Shown piece by piece: positions 36,333-46,349 of a stretch of DNA of 64,000 nt (position 1 is its first letter; each line of letters begins with the position of its first letter). The position numbers and the translations under genes are program-made. A model generated the notes under the pieces. The model saw only the letters and a list, made by a program, of their open reading frames with translations. It searched no databases and was not told the origin of the DNA. The DNA is from Gimesia alba (GTDB lineage Bacteria; Planctomycetota; Planctomycetia; Planctomycetales; Planctomycetaceae): NCBI RefSeq assembly GCF_007744675.1, contig NZ_CP036269.1, forward strand, positions 6,251,046-6,315,045, given 5' to 3'.

Positions 36333-36653
36333 CGTATGCTTCTCTTCCTGTAACAAGATACTGCTCTTTCTTTCGTTTTGAACGGAAACACTTGAAATCT
36401 TGATTTTATTAAAATAAGCAAGGCTCATTCTGTGAGTATTTGATCTGGACACAATTCACGAGATCAGGTTCAAAATGAATCGCCCTCGAAGTTATACCGA
36501 ATTCCTGAATTTTTTCCCATTTTAGCCGTTTTCTGAGTGATATTGGCAGGGGGAATCCGCCTTACAATGAGTACGGTCCTTCATTAGCTAGATTCTGCTG
36601 ATCATCGGATCGCCTTCAGCACAGACATTCAACATTCAAACAGGAGCCCTTAC
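36333..36653. other. divergent intergenic region, 321 bp
   Basis: AT-rich spacer between the leftward unknown operon and the rightward TPR-like gene. Both promoters should be here. No repeat, hairpin or RNA was recognised. Confidence 0.4.
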
Positions 36654-37895
36654 ATGCGTCGCACGACTATCATTACCGCATTTTTCTGTACGTTACTGCT
36701 TTCTGCGCAGTGGGTGAATGCTGCGCCGCTGGCCGAGTCGTATCTGACTTCAGGCCAGTTAGCGGCGGGGGAGACGGCGCTCAAAGCGCAACTGGAAAAG
36801 AGGCCAGAGGATGATGAAGCCCGGTTTGGGCTGGGGGTGATTCAGTTTTTCCAGTCATTCGAACATTTGGGCGGCAGTCTATACAAGTATGGTCTGCGGA
36901 CTGAAGGCGTTTTTAGAGGTATGCCGGCTCCCATTGGACAATTACTCCCACAGAATAAAGATCCGGAACAAGTTTCTTATGCCGATGTCCGCCAGTTTTT
37001 GCAGACCTGGATAAACGATTTAAAACAAGCAGAGAACACGCTCTCTGCCATCAAAGACTCCGACGTAAAACTGCCGCTACATGTCGGATTGATCAAGGTC
37101 GACCTGGCGGGTACAGGGACACCAATCGATGCCGCATTCCTGATGGGTAGAGTCGGAACACCCGAGCAGGTGAAAGTAGCGGAAAAATTCGTGATCGGTT
37201 TTGATCGGGGCGATGCCGACTGGTTGGCGGGCTATTGCAATTTCTTGTGTGCCTGGGGCGAAGTCCTGCTGGCAGTGGACGGCGAGGAAATCTTCAACTG
37301 CACAGCGCATCTGTTTTTTGACAAGGTCGAGACGCCTTATCCATTCTTGCTGGAAGGACCACGTAACTTTGATTCACTGCGAAGGTTTAATCGCCCGCTG
37401 ATTTCAGATATTCTCGCGTTTATTCATCTCTGGCGTTTCGAACTCAAAGAACCGAAGCGGATGCCGGCGGCTTTGGCGCATCTGGAAGACATGCAGTTCC
37501 ACGCCAAATCGATGTGGAAATATTATCTGGCAGAAACGGACGATGAAAATGAATGGATTCCCAACCCAAAACAGACGGGCGTGCTACAAATTAAAATCAG
37601 CCAGGAAATGGTCGATACCTGGCTGGCCGTGCTGGATGAAACCGGTCTGGTCCTGCAAGGGAAAAAACTGATCCCGTTCTGGCGCGGCAAACCGGGTGCG
37701 CAAGGTGTGAACTTGCGACGCGTGTTTACCGAACCACGCATGATTGACCCCTTCCTCTGGGTCCAGGGAACAGCGGCGGCCCCCTATTTAGAGGAAGGCC
37801 CGATTACCGATTTTGCATCCCCCGAAATGCTGGGTCGCATCAACAGTACATTTGGAGGACGCAACTTCTTTACCATCGCGTTCTGGTTTAATTAA
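36654..37895 (+). CDS. exported TPR-like protein, unknown function
   Basis: 413 aa with a signal peptide (TIITAFFCTLLLSAQWVNAAP). Residues about 28-60 read as a TPR helix pair (LTSGQLAAGETALKAQLEKRPEDDEARFGLG). The remainder is globular, with aromatic and charged segments and a Gly-rich end (LGRINSTFGGRNFFTIAF). A good aggag site precedes ATG 36654. No enzyme motif recognised. It is convergent with the COG0523 GTPase gene, 13 bp apart at the stops. Confidence 0.7.
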   Translation: MRRTTIITAFFCTLLLSAQWVNAAPLAESYLTSGQLAAGETALKAQLEKRPEDDEARFGLGVIQFFQSFEHLGGSLYKYGLRTEGVFRGMPAPIGQLLPQNKDPEQVSYADVRQFLQTWINDLKQAENTLSAIKDSDVKLPLHVGLIKVDLAGTGTPIDAAFLMGRVGTPEQVKVAEKFVIGFDRGDADWLAGYCNFLCAWGEVLLAVDGEEIFNCTAHLFFDKVETPYPFLLEGPRNFDSLRRFNRPLISDILAFIHLWRFELKEPKRMPAALAHLEDMQFHAKSMWKYYLAETDDENEWIPNPKQTGVLQIKISQEMVDTWLAVLDETGLVLQGKKLIPFWRGKPGAQGVNLRRVFTEPRMIDPFLWVQGTAAAPYLEEGPITDFASPEMLGRINSTFGGRNFFTIAFWFN

Positions 37896-37908
37896 CAGCG
37901 TGTCGCTT

Positions 37909-38946
37909 CTAGTCCTGCGTAAGGCAGGCATCAAACAGTTGCGTTAACTGTGCTGCATCAATGGCGGAACCGATGGCGACAATCCGGGTGCGTGGCCTGC
38001 GCGAGCCCCAGTCATCGAGTTCCGTCACTTCAGTACGACGGCCGACCGCTTGCAGAGCATGTCGTTTCTCGGGTGCCTCGGCGCAATACACGATGCCTTT
38101 GCAGCGATAGATGTCTGCCGGCAACTGACTGCGGACCATTTCACTCAGCGTATCGAGTGAGAACGACTGGTCGGTTTCATAACTCCAGGTTTCGAAGATC
38201 TGGTGGGCGGCTTCATGCTTTTGTGGTTCACTGTTTTCACTGCTCTCCTGTTTTTGTGATTCCAGATGAGCCGGATCAAACCGTCCGACTGCCAGTAAGA
38301 CTTCGAGCGGAACTTCACAGCGGACGGCGTTAATGATGCGAATCCGGTTCAAGTGCTGGCCGATCCATTCACCGATGACTTCGATATGATCGGGGCCGAC
38401 GAGATCCACCTTGTTGAGAACAACCATGTCGGCAAAGCCGATCTGCCGCAGTTTGAGTGCCGACAGCTCGTCATTGTCGGCGTGAGTGAAGATTGCTTCC
38501 GCATCGACGATACAAGTGATGCTGTCCAAACGCAGCAGGTTTTCATAGCGGGCATTCAGAAAGGTCATCACGATGCCTTCCGGGTCGGCCACGCCGCTCG
38601 CTTCCAGAATGACATAGTCGATCACATCGTCGCGCGTCAGCAGTTGTTCCAGCGAATTTACAAGGTCGTCGCGAATTTCACAGCAGACGCAACCATTCGT
38701 CAGATTGATCGTGTTCTCTTCGACGCCTTCGACGAGTTCGGCGTCGATATTGATCGCACCGAAGTCATTCACCAGCACGCCCACGCGCAGACCATGGTCG
38801 CCGTTCAGGATGCGGTTCAGGAGCGTCGTTTTGCCGGCCCCCAGAAAACCGGTGAGCAGAGTGACCGGCACGGGGTCGCGGCCAGGGATCACAATCGGTT
38901 CGAGGCGCGGTGCCGGCGCGAGGATGGGGCGTTCATCGTCAGTCAT
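37909..38946 (-). CDS. CobW/COG0523-family GTPase, metal chaperone
   Basis: 345 aa. The P-loop GFLGAGKTTLLNRIL is at 33-47. The family metal motif CxCC is Cys86-Cys88-Cys89 (NGCVCCEIRDDL). ILEASGVADPEGI and VVLNKVDLV supply the later GTP-binding motifs. A C-terminal CobW_C domain (IFETWSYETDQSFSLDTL) is present. A His/Glu-rich linker (SQKQESSENSEPQKHEAAH) separates the domains. Family members deliver Zn, Co or Fe to client enzymes using GTP. The neighbouring MBL-fold enzyme needs metal, but a client link is only a guess. Confidence 0.9.
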   Translation of the reverse strand: MTDDERPILAPAPRLEPIVIPGRDPVPVTLLTGFLGAGKTTLLNRILNGDHGLRVGVLVNDFGAINIDAELVEGVEENTINLTNGCVCCEIRDDLVNSLEQLLTRDDVIDYVILEASGVADPEGIVMTFLNARYENLLRLDSITCIVDAEAIFTHADNDELSALKLRQIGFADMVVLNKVDLVGPDHIEVIGEWIGQHLNRIRIINAVRCEVPLEVLLAVGRFDPAHLESQKQESSENSEPQKHEAAHQIFETWSYETDQSFSLDTLSEMVRSQLPADIYRCKGIVYCAEAPEKRHALQAVGRRTEVTELDDWGSRRPRTRIVAIGSAIDAAQLTQLFDACLTQD

Positions 38947-38970
38947 ATTAGGCTCTAATATAGAAACAGA

Positions 38971-39000
38971 GGGACGTCACCAGTATACCGGCAACGTCCC
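38971..39000. repeat. imperfect 30-bp palindrome
   Basis: GGGACGTcaccagtataccggcaACGTCCC in the 71-bp gap between the MBL stop and the GTPase start. The 7-bp outer arms are perfect; inner pairs have mismatches. It may be a weak leftward terminator of the GTPase-upstream transcript or an operator for the GTPase gene. Confidence 0.4.
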
Positions 39001-39017
39001 TGTGAGGAAGCTTGATT

Positions 39018-40469
39018 TTATTGATCGTCGTCAACTTTGATGCCGCGTGCTTCGAGCATTTCGCGGGGATTCAAAGTGATGCCGGGCCATTTCTGAACCG
39101 GCTTGCGATAGGCGTCGGGCGGATAATATTTCTTCGGATCAATTTCCAGATCACGCAGGAACTGTTCCTGCTGCATTTCGCGTGGCAGACGCGGCGTGGG
39201 CAGTTTAATTTCTGCAGGCAGCTTCTCTCCCGGCTTGAGCAACCAGCGCGGGTCCATCGAGGCGGGGGCGGCTCCATCGGGAAGTAATGCTTCGCGCGAC
39301 CAGATCGCATCTTTGGTGACGTTAATCACCTGCACATCGGGGCCGGCAAACATAAACAGCCCGTACCAGTTCGAGCGGACTTCTGCCGTCGACTCTGCTT
39401 CCAGAGCGGGTCCCGCATATTCGTAATGACAAATCGCCGCCATCCGAGGTTGCGTCTGCTTGAACAGGTAGCCGGAAGCGTAGTACATCGTGTGGAAGAT
39501 ATCAATGGTGTACTCCCAGAGTTCCGCCGGTGCGCCCAGTTTCATTGACGAAAGCTGAGGCACATCAATGGTCCCTTCCGAGACGAACACATCAACTCCC
39601 TTGCCGTACTTGGCCGAGAGTTCATCGGGCCGACCATCGCCGGTCCAGACGAAGGACAGACCGGCGTCTTCCCAGTCGAGGCGATACGCGGACGCACCAT
39701 CTTTCACATGCGAACGTGGCCAGTGACGCACGGTCACGCCGTCTTTGTCGTAGCAGATGCCGTTTTCTTCTTTCCAGTCGAATTCGGTGACTTCAATATT
39801 CATGCCGTCGCCAATGGGGCAGGAATTAAAGTTTTCTTCGTGCCAGCGGTTCATCTCTTTCATATGTTTGATCATATGATTGATGCCCAGCTCAGGCGTT
39901 CTGCCCGAAGGACCGTAGACCCGCAAGGGAGTGTAACCGCCGGAAAAAGCACGGAAGGGGTAAAAGTAAGGCAGGTCGGCATAATGGTCGGAGTGCAGGT
40001 GACTGATGAAAATATCATTGATCAACGGCGCGGGCACCTGCATGGCGATGGCGTTCGAAATGCTGCCGTTCCCCAGGTCAAAAAAGAAACGCCGGGGCTG
40101 CGATTCCCCATTGCCGAGTTCGACCAGAATCGAGGTTCCCGACTGCAAACGCGTGGGCGGCCAGGGCGTACTTCCCAGAAACGAGATCCGCATTTCATTT
40201 TTTGGCAGAATTTCAGTGCCCGGCAGAAAGACGTTGCGATTTTTAATCGCGGGCCAGGGTTTGTAATAGTCGGGCAGACTGATCCCGCCACCAGGGCGGG
40301 GGCCATATGGATTTTTCATTTCGCAATCACTGTCTGCCGCGGAAGCAACGCCGGGAACAGATGCCGCCAGACCAGCGCCAACAGCAGCCGCACTCCCTTT
40401 GAGGAAATTGCGTCGGCCTTGACTATTTTTGTTGGATGATTGGTTTGGTTGTTGATCTTCTTGAGTCAA
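39018..40469 (-). CDS. Tat-exported MBL-fold metallo-hydrolase
   Basis: 483 aa from a TTG start with gaggag about eight bases upstream. Tat signal GRRNFLKGSAAAVGAGLAASVPGVASA. The metallo-beta-lactamase motif is HLHSDHYADL. Later metal ligands are likely in WPRSHVKDGAS, FVWTGDGRPDE and CHYEYAGPA. The body resembles arylsulfatase/RNase Z-type MBL enzymes and the group named GntH in guanitoxin pathways; I cannot decide the substrate. An exported enzyme with two metal ions, probably hydrolytic. Confidence 0.82.
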   Translation of the reverse strand: MTQEDQQPNQSSNKNSQGRRNFLKGSAAAVGAGLAASVPGVASAADSDCEMKNPYGPRPGGGISLPDYYKPWPAIKNRNVFLPGTEILPKNEMRISFLGSTPWPPTRLQSGTSILVELGNGESQPRRFFFDLGNGSISNAIAMQVPAPLINDIFISHLHSDHYADLPYFYPFRAFSGGYTPLRVYGPSGRTPELGINHMIKHMKEMNRWHEENFNSCPIGDGMNIEVTEFDWKEENGICYDKDGVTVRHWPRSHVKDGASAYRLDWEDAGLSFVWTGDGRPDELSAKYGKGVDVFVSEGTIDVPQLSSMKLGAPAELWEYTIDIFHTMYYASGYLFKQTQPRMAAICHYEYAGPALEAESTAEVRSNWYGLFMFAGPDVQVINVTKDAIWSREALLPDGAAPASMDPRWLLKPGEKLPAEIKLPTPRLPREMQQEQFLRDLEIDPKKYYPPDAYRKPVQKWPGITLNPREMLEARGIKVDDDQ

Positions 40470-40791
40470 GAGAGTCTCCTCAACATCTGAACGTGTTTTA
40501 GTGGCAAATCGAAGATGGAATTGGGTAGAGGTGCAGACTAACGGCAGATTGGAATCACGGCACCAGAATGAAATTATTTGATTTCAGGAACGCACTTTAT
40601 TAGTATCGTCCAAATCGAATTCCGTCTAATGCAATCTCTGAGTTTTCGAATTGATACGATTATGTCACTTGTACGAAGCACTCTCGCAATCTGCTGACTC
40701 TGTTTGGCAGCAATTTTAAAATTTTCTTAATAATCATCATTTTGAATCGATCGCAACTCACATATCGTTCTTTTTACGGGAGAATGCGAAA
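40470..40791. other. intergenic region, 322 bp
   Basis: AT-rich divergent spacer between the MBL gene and the VOC gene. It contains gggagaatg, the VOC ribosome site. No repeat family member or terminator was recognised. Confidence 0.4.
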
Positions 40792-41175
40792 ATGCAGCCG
40801 CATCCGATGATTGCCGTTAAAGATGTCGAAGCCAGTAGTGCCTGGTATCAAAGTTTACTGATTTGTCGTAGTGGCCACGGCGGCAAAGAGTATGAGCAGT
40901 TGATCGGAAACGATGACAGCCTGATCCTGCAACTGCATCATTGGGACGTACACGAACACCCTCATCTGGGCGATCCCGAACAACCCAAAGGCAACGGCGT
41001 GCTGCTCTGGTTTCGGATTGATGATTTTGATGACGCGGTTACTCGAGCCCAGACGATGTCTGCGGAAATTCTAGACGGGCCGCTGGTCAATCCGAATGCC
41101 AATCATCGTGAAATCTGGATCCGCGATCCCGATGGATATGTCGTCGTCCTGGCCGGACATTATGGCGATGTCTGA
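40792..41175 (+). CDS. VOC-family (glyoxalase-like) protein
   Basis: 127 aa, one complete VOC unit. MIAVKDVEASSAWYQSLL is the first beta-alpha-beta module. The second has VLLWFRIDDFDDAVTRAQ and NANHREIWIRDPDGYVVVLAG. The REIWIRDPDGY end is typical of glyoxalase/bleomycin-resistance proteins. Usual roles are metal-dependent isomerases or antibiotic binding; the specific one is unknown. The gene stands alone, with a palindromic repeat about 90 bp downstream. Confidence 0.85.
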   Translation: MQPHPMIAVKDVEASSAWYQSLLICRSGHGGKEYEQLIGNDDSLILQLHHWDVHEHPHLGDPEQPKGNGVLLWFRIDDFDDAVTRAQTMSAEILDGPLVNPNANHREIWIRDPDGYVVVLAGHYGDV

Positions 41176-41262
41176 TCGGTTTCACAGAATTCTTCCAAGC
41201 CCCCTACCAGAAATGATTGAGCAGACTATAATCGCCCAAGTGCGCTCAATCACTCTTTAAGT

Positions 41263-41338
41263 GAGCGGAATGGCGCTAGCCACCGTTTGTGTGAAACTCA
41301 CCTTTTTTCAAAAACGGCGGCTAGCGCCGACCCGCTCA
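41263..41338. repeat. long-palindrome repeat (family 2), intact copy
   Basis: GAGCGGAATGGCGCTAGCCACCG at the left and CGGCGGCTAGCGCCGACCCGCTC at the right form roughly 23-bp inverted arms around a loop of about 30 bases. GCGCTAGC lies in each arm. It could act as a hairpin between the VOC and DUF3050 genes. Confidence 0.82.
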
Positions 41339-41366
41339 GAATTAGTTATCCTGGGAATGGAAACGG

Positions 41367-42131
41367 ATGTCGCAACAAATCACGTCAGAAATTATTGAAT
41401 CGTTCAAAAATCAGTTGGAAGACCATCCGATCTATGAGGCGATTGCCACGCTGGACGACCTGCAGCGATTTATGCAGCACCATGTCTACTCGGTCTGGGA
41501 TTTCATGTCGCTGGTGAAGTACCTGCAAGGGGTTGTGGCTCCAACCGGCGCGCCCTGGGTGCCTCTGGGCGATGCGAGCGTCCGGCGATTTATCAACGAG
41601 ATCGTACTCGAAGAAGAATGCGACGAAACCGCCGACGGCGCCTATTCGAGTCACTTCGAACTGTATCAGACAGCGATGCAGGAAGTCGGCGCAGAGACGG
41701 AGTCGCTCCAGGAATTCATCGCCTGTGTGCAATCAGAGGGAATACACGCCGCACTCGCGCTGCCTTGCGTACCCGCAGCTTCGCGGCAGTTCACCACGAA
41801 CACGTTTGCCTTCATTGAAGAGGGGGCACCGCACAAAATCGCCGCCGCGTTTGCGCTGGGCCGCGAACACATCATTCCCGATATGTTTCGCTCGATCCTC
41901 AAACGCTCCGGCGTTACGGAAACAGAGGCCCCCGTGTTTCATTACTACCTGAATCGGCACATTGACCTCGACGGCGATTTCCACGCCCCGCTTTCACTGC
42001 GTCTGCTCAACGGACTGTGCGCGGACGACGAAACGAAAATTCAGGAAGCAATTCAAGCAGCCCAGTCCGCCGTCCAGGCACGGTTGCAATTGTGGGATGG
42101 GGTACTGGAGAGTATTCAAGCGTCGGTTTAA
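41367..42131 (+). CDS. DUF3050 domain-containing protein
   Basis: 254 aa, soluble and helical, matching the whole DUF3050 family: HPIYEAIATLDDLQRFMQHHVYSVWDFMSLVKYLQ near the N-terminus, EIVLEEECDET in the middle, then FAFIEEGAPHKIAAAFALGREHIIPDMF and a late HIDLDGDFHAPLSLRLL. The His/Glu pattern recalls the haem-oxygenase-like diiron fold, but function is unknown in the family as I recall it. It stands alone. ATG 41367 is the only sensible start. Confidence 0.82.
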   Translation: MSQQITSEIIESFKNQLEDHPIYEAIATLDDLQRFMQHHVYSVWDFMSLVKYLQGVVAPTGAPWVPLGDASVRRFINEIVLEEECDETADGAYSSHFELYQTAMQEVGAETESLQEFIACVQSEGIHAALALPCVPAASRQFTTNTFAFIEEGAPHKIAAAFALGREHIIPDMFRSILKRSGVTETEAPVFHYYLNRHIDLDGDFHAPLSLRLLNGLCADDETKIQEAIQAAQSAVQARLQLWDGVLESIQASV

Positions 42132-42246
42132 AAGAATTTGTGGATCAGGAGAAAGAATGGCTTTAAATTCTATCTGTAATCATTTACCTGAATGATTATA
42201 TAGATAGCGAATATTTTCTTTGTTAGATATTTAGAATATTCCATAT

Positions 42247-42570
42247 ATGATCTATCCAACTGACCTTGAATTATTGGAATTTTTTGAAATTGAACCAAAC
42301 AGAGAAGGAGATGTTCTGACTTACTATTCCAAAGACTCTTCTGGAATGACTCTTACATTTTCATTCAACCCCTATGACGGCTCTGTGCAAACAATTTTGA
42401 AATTCGAAGGCCGAGTAATATCTCTGGTATGCCATGAAGGTCTGACTCGAATGTGGATCGAAGACACGACACTCCGAGCAGAATTTGAAAGAGATGACTA
42501 CCGAACAAACATGTCGATAGTACAAAGTCCATTTTTACAGGTCGAATGGTCTGGTATTCGGACTTTGTAA
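42247..42570 (+). CDS. small hypothetical protein in AT-rich DNA
   Basis: 107 aa, acidic, beta-rich (MTLTFSFNPYDGSVQTILKF, MWIEDTTLRAEFERDD). Base composition is more AT-rich than the flanking DUF3050 and nitrilase genes. No recognised family. Shape and acidity are like single immunity-type proteins. The start ATG has no strong ribosome site. Confidence 0.5.
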   Translation: MIYPTDLELLEFFEIEPNREGDVLTYYSKDSSGMTLTFSFNPYDGSVQTILKFEGRVISLVCHEGLTRMWIEDTTLRAEFERDDYRTNMSIVQSPFLQVEWSGIRTL

Positions 42571-42645
42571 ATTCTTCTCTCATATAAATAGAAACAAAAA
42601 AAATCACTAGCTCATTCAATTGATTAGTTTGTTCAGGATTCAATC

Positions 42646-43665
42646 ATGACTTCCCTCTCATTCAAAGCAGCAATGGCGCATGTGGCTCCGGTTTTCCTGG
42701 ATAAAGATGCGACGGTCGAAAAAGCCTGTTCGCTGATCCGTGAAGCGGCGCGGAACGGGGCACAGCTGATTGTGTTTCCCGAGACGTATATTCCCGCGTT
42801 CCCCGTCTGGTGTGCACTGCAGGCGCCGATTCACAATCATGATCTGTTCTGCGAACTGGCCGCGAACTCGATCCAGATCGACGGCCCCGAGCTGGCAAAA
42901 ATCGCCGAGACCGCCCGCGAATGTGAGCTGTTTGTTTCGATGGGCTTCAATGAAGGGACCACCGTCAGCAGCGGCTGCATTTGGAATTCCAACGTGCTGT
43001 TCGACGATGCAGGAAACATTCTGTGTCACCACCGCAAGATCGTGCCCACGTTCTACGAAAAACTGGTCTGGGCGCCCGGCGACGGGGCGGGCCTCGAAGT
43101 CAACGCGACGCGACTGGGACGCGTGGGCATGCTGATCTGCGGCGAAAATACGAACCCGCTGGCTCGGTTCGCGTTACTGGCTCAAGGGGAGCAGGTGCAC
43201 CTCTCAACGTATCCGCCGGTCTGGCCGTCGCATGATCCCGCCGTTCATGAAAACTACGACCTTAAAAATGCGATCCTGATTCGTGCGGGCGCGCATTCCT
43301 TCGAAGGCAAGCTGTTCAATCTCGTCGCCGCCGGTTACCTGGATCAAAACGCACGAGACCTGTTGGCAAAACGAGATCCCGAGGCAGGGCGAATTCTGGA
43401 CGCGAGTCCGCGCGGCATCTCCGTCGCCATCGGCCCAGGCGGCACTCCGATCAGTGAGATCATGCAGGCAGACGAAGGTCTGCTCTATGCCGACGTTGAT
43501 CTTTCCTCGTGCGTGGAACCGAAACAGCTGCACGATCTGGTGGGCGGGTACAATCGTTTTGATATTTTCCAGCTGACCGTCGATCGAACGGCGCAGCGCC
43601 CGATTCGTTTTCAATACCGGGACGATGATCCGACTGATGCGGACAAACCGACATTTCAGTCCTGA
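42646..43665 (+). CDS. nitrilase-family carbon-nitrogen hydrolase
   Basis: 339 aa. The catalytic triad is Glu46 (VFPETYIPAFP), Lys131 (HRKIVPTFYEKLVW) and Cys165 (GMLICGENTNP). The C-G-E-N context and the length are as in true aliphatic or arylaliphatic nitrilases rather than amidases. A nitrile such as an aliphatic or cyano compound would be converted to the acid and ammonia in the cytoplasm. The exact substrate is not predictable. It is convergent with the mscS gene. Confidence 0.9.
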   Translation: MTSLSFKAAMAHVAPVFLDKDATVEKACSLIREAARNGAQLIVFPETYIPAFPVWCALQAPIHNHDLFCELAANSIQIDGPELAKIAETARECELFVSMGFNEGTTVSSGCIWNSNVLFDDAGNILCHHRKIVPTFYEKLVWAPGDGAGLEVNATRLGRVGMLICGENTNPLARFALLAQGEQVHLSTYPPVWPSHDPAVHENYDLKNAILIRAGAHSFEGKLFNLVAAGYLDQNARDLLAKRDPEAGRILDASPRGISVAIGPGGTPISEIMQADEGLLYADVDLSSCVEPKQLHDLVGGYNRFDIFQLTVDRTAQRPIRFQYRDDDPTDADKPTFQS

Positions 43666-43678
43666 CGTCAGACAGACG

Positions 43679-45289
43679 CTACTTGCCTTCCAGCATGTTT
43701 TTTTTTCCTGTGGGATCTTCCGTCGAATAAACGTGGACATCCTGTTGCGGGAACGGAATCGAAATGCCCGCTTGATCGAAGCTGCGTTTGACTTCCCGTG
43801 TTACCGTGGTTTTGACGGCCCACCAGTCGCTCGTTTTCGCCCAGGGACGACAGACGATATTCACGGAGGAATCCATCAAGGCATGCACAATGACATCTGG
43901 TTTGGGATCTTTCAGCACCAGTTCATGATTTTCAAGCACGTCTTTGATGATCTCTTCGGCGCGCTCAAAGTCGTCTTCGTATCCGATGCCGAATTCCAGA
44001 TCGACGCGCCGGACTTTATTCGCCGTGATATTCGTGATCACATTGTTCCAGATAGAATTGTTGGGAACATGAATCGTCTGGTTATCAAATGTACGAAACG
44101 TGGTCGAAACCAGATTCATCTGTCGAACCGTTCCGGTAATCCCGCCCGCCGTCACAACATCGCCCACATCAAAGGGGCGATTGATCAGAATCATCAACCC
44201 ACTGGCAAAATTACTCAACGTGCCCTGTAACGCCAGACCAACGACCAGGCCAGTCGCCCCGATCGCGGCTAAAACCGGCGTCATATCCACTTCCAGAGCG
44301 GCCAACGCGACCGCGAAACCGATCAGAAAGATCACATTTTTGATCGTGCCACTGATTAAATTTTCGGCCAGCTGTGTCAGTCTGACTTTGCGATCCAGCA
44401 GCCAGCTCACCACAGCCGAACCAATTTTGGCCGCTAACCAGGTGACCAGCAGAATCAGTAGAAACTTCACAAGATTCCAGAGCCAGCGCTGGCCTCCTTC
44501 TTTGGAAACCAGCCAGCCTTTGATGCCGGCCCAGCTGGCACTGGCATCAGACGTATCCAGCTCGATCCCTGAGACCGCTGTGACATATTTTTGATAGGTC
44601 GCGACATCCCCCCCTTTGAGTTCTAAAGAAGCCAATACAATTTCCAGTCGGTCACTCAAAGCCGTGCGTTCGTCCTGCAGCTTCATGAGGTTATTCAAAA
44701 AGTCTGCTTTCATTTCTTCAGCTGACTGAGCCGAAGCCTCAGTTCCCGATTCCGCTTTCTTGATGGAATTCTCGTCTTGCTTTTCTTCTTGTTTTTCATC
44801 AGATGTTTCGACTGACTTTGCTCCCTGATCATCCAGGTTCACCCCCAGATTCTCCTGTGCCTGCTGCGTCAGCTTTTCTTCGGTTTTCTGCGCCAGCTTA
44901 TCCGCCGTCGCTTTGACCCGTTCGGCTTTTTTCAGAGAATCAAGGGCCTGCATTTCGTCGTCGGTCGACAGCGCTTCATTTGTTTTTTTGACTCCCAACC
45001 GGGCGGCTGCAATCTGCCGGGCTTTGTTTCGCAGGAGCTCAAACCAGGCATTGGCTTCGACTTGTAATTCCTCTTTTGTGAGCGGCCGAACCATGATTTT
45101 CAACTGATCCAGGGGGATTGAGGTATCAATCGTGGTAATCGGTTTTAAGTCTTTTGCGGGCACCGGTGGTTGTTCCTGCTTCGACTCTTCCGGTTTTTTA
45201 TCTGTCTTTTTCGTATCTTGAGCCAGTGTCGGCAGGCCGGACATATAACAGAAAATAATGAGCAGGAAAAACAACTTGGAAATTCTCAC
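43679..45289 (-). CDS. MscS-family mechanosensitive ion channel with long N-terminal coiled-coil region
   Basis: 536 aa. A signal-like N-terminus (LFFLLIIFCYMSGLPTLAQ) is followed by a Lys/Glu/Gln-rich, partly coiled-coil region to about residue 245 that is likely periplasmic. The channel core follows: membrane helices (WNLVKFLLILLVTWLAAKIG, IFLIGFAVALAALEV) and the pore helix TPVLAAIGATGLVVGLALQ. The cytoplasmic beta domain has RPFDVGDVVTAGGITGTVRQM and NQTIHVPNNSIWN. It should release solutes on hypo-osmotic shock. Confidence 0.9.
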   Translation of the reverse strand: MRISKLFFLLIIFCYMSGLPTLAQDTKKTDKKPEESKQEQPPVPAKDLKPITTIDTSIPLDQLKIMVRPLTKEELQVEANAWFELLRNKARQIAAARLGVKKTNEALSTDDEMQALDSLKKAERVKATADKLAQKTEEKLTQQAQENLGVNLDDQGAKSVETSDEKQEEKQDENSIKKAESGTEASAQSAEEMKADFLNNLMKLQDERTALSDRLEIVLASLELKGGDVATYQKYVTAVSGIELDTSDASASWAGIKGWLVSKEGGQRWLWNLVKFLLILLVTWLAAKIGSAVVSWLLDRKVRLTQLAENLISGTIKNVIFLIGFAVALAALEVDMTPVLAAIGATGLVVGLALQGTLSNFASGLMILINRPFDVGDVVTAGGITGTVRQMNLVSTTFRTFDNQTIHVPNNSIWNNVITNITANKVRRVDLEFGIGYEDDFERAEEIIKDVLENHELVLKDPKPDVIVHALMDSSVNIVCRPWAKTSDWWAVKTTVTREVKRSFDQAGISIPFPQQDVHVYSTEDPTGKKNMLEGK

Positions 45290-45537
45290 GATTCACTCCA
45301 GGGCTTGATAACGTAGAAAGTAGATGCCAAACGCGCGCCAATCATAGCCTGATTCAGCAAACATTCAAGATGGCATCAAAACGAGATCACTCTGTGATTT
45401 GAATTTTTCTGGACCGTTTTTTATCGGGAAATTGAAAAAAACAGAAGTTCTTTTCAGGTTCTTACGTTATATTCCAACAGACGTAAAATTTTTACTGCAG
45501 CCGTTTTTCAAATCGTCACCGAAAGTGTTACCAGAAC

Positions 45538-46275
45538 ATGACTACGAATTACGATCCCATCGCCGAACAGTATCAACGCTCCAAACAGCAACCGTGGCGG
45601 ACTTTCGTTGAATGTTATACATTGATGGAACTGACCGGCGATCCGCGCGACCTGACGGCCCTCGATGTCGCCTGCGGGGAAGGTTTTTATACACGTATGA
45701 TTCGCGAACGGGGTGCAGCCCGTGTGACCGGCGTCGATCTTTCTCAAGGAATGATCGAGCTCGCCCAAAAACAGGAAGCCGCACATCAACAGGGAATCAA
45801 CTATATTGTGGGAGATGCACGCGAACTGCCTGTCGCCGACGAGTACGATCTGGCGATCGCCGCATATCTGCTGAACTATGCCCGCACGCGCGACGAACTG
45901 CAGGCAATGTGCGACGGCATCGCGCGGGCCCTCAAACCGGGCGGGCGGTTTGTTACGGTTAACAGCAGTCCCGCGTTTCACTTTCCCAGCGCGCCCTCAT
46001 TCCGTCAGTTTGGCTTCGAAACCACCACCGTCGGTGACTGGCAGGAAGGCACACCGATCACCTGGACGTTCCACCTGGAAGACGGCCCGTTCGATATCGA
46101 AAATTATCACCTGAGCGTCGAAACCCACGAAGCCGCGTTCCGCGAAGCTGGCTTCAACGAAGTCCACTGGCACACGCCCCAACTTTCCCCCGATGGTCTT
46201 AAAGACAACACCATCGACTTCTGGACTCCCCTGATGGAAAATTCGCCGGTCGCGTTTATTGAGTGTGTGAAGTAG
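45538..46275 (+). CDS. class I SAM-dependent methyltransferase
   Basis: 245 aa. The SAM-binding motif I is LTALDVACGEGFYTRMI; VTGVDLSQGMIELAQK and VGDARELPVADEYDLAIAAYLL supply motifs II and post-I. LKPGGRFVTVNSSPAF is the typical ADP-ribose-proximal strand. The substrate is not predictable. The last 157 bp of the gene (46119-46275) recur at 48090-48246 as a broken copy. The TIR-zinc-ribbon genes, on the other strand, lie between them. Confidence 0.88.
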   Translation: MTTNYDPIAEQYQRSKQQPWRTFVECYTLMELTGDPRDLTALDVACGEGFYTRMIRERGAARVTGVDLSQGMIELAQKQEAAHQQGINYIVGDARELPVADEYDLAIAAYLLNYARTRDELQAMCDGIARALKPGGRFVTVNSSPAFHFPSAPSFRQFGFETTTVGDWQEGTPITWTFHLEDGPFDIENYHLSVETHEAAFREAGFNEVHWHTPQLSPDGLKDNTIDFWTPLMENSPVAFIECVK

Positions 46276-46349
46276 ACCGACTAGGCTTGAGAAAATAATT
46301 CCTAGGTGGGCAGAATAGCTCTATAAATAAACTGAGATATTTTAAGTAG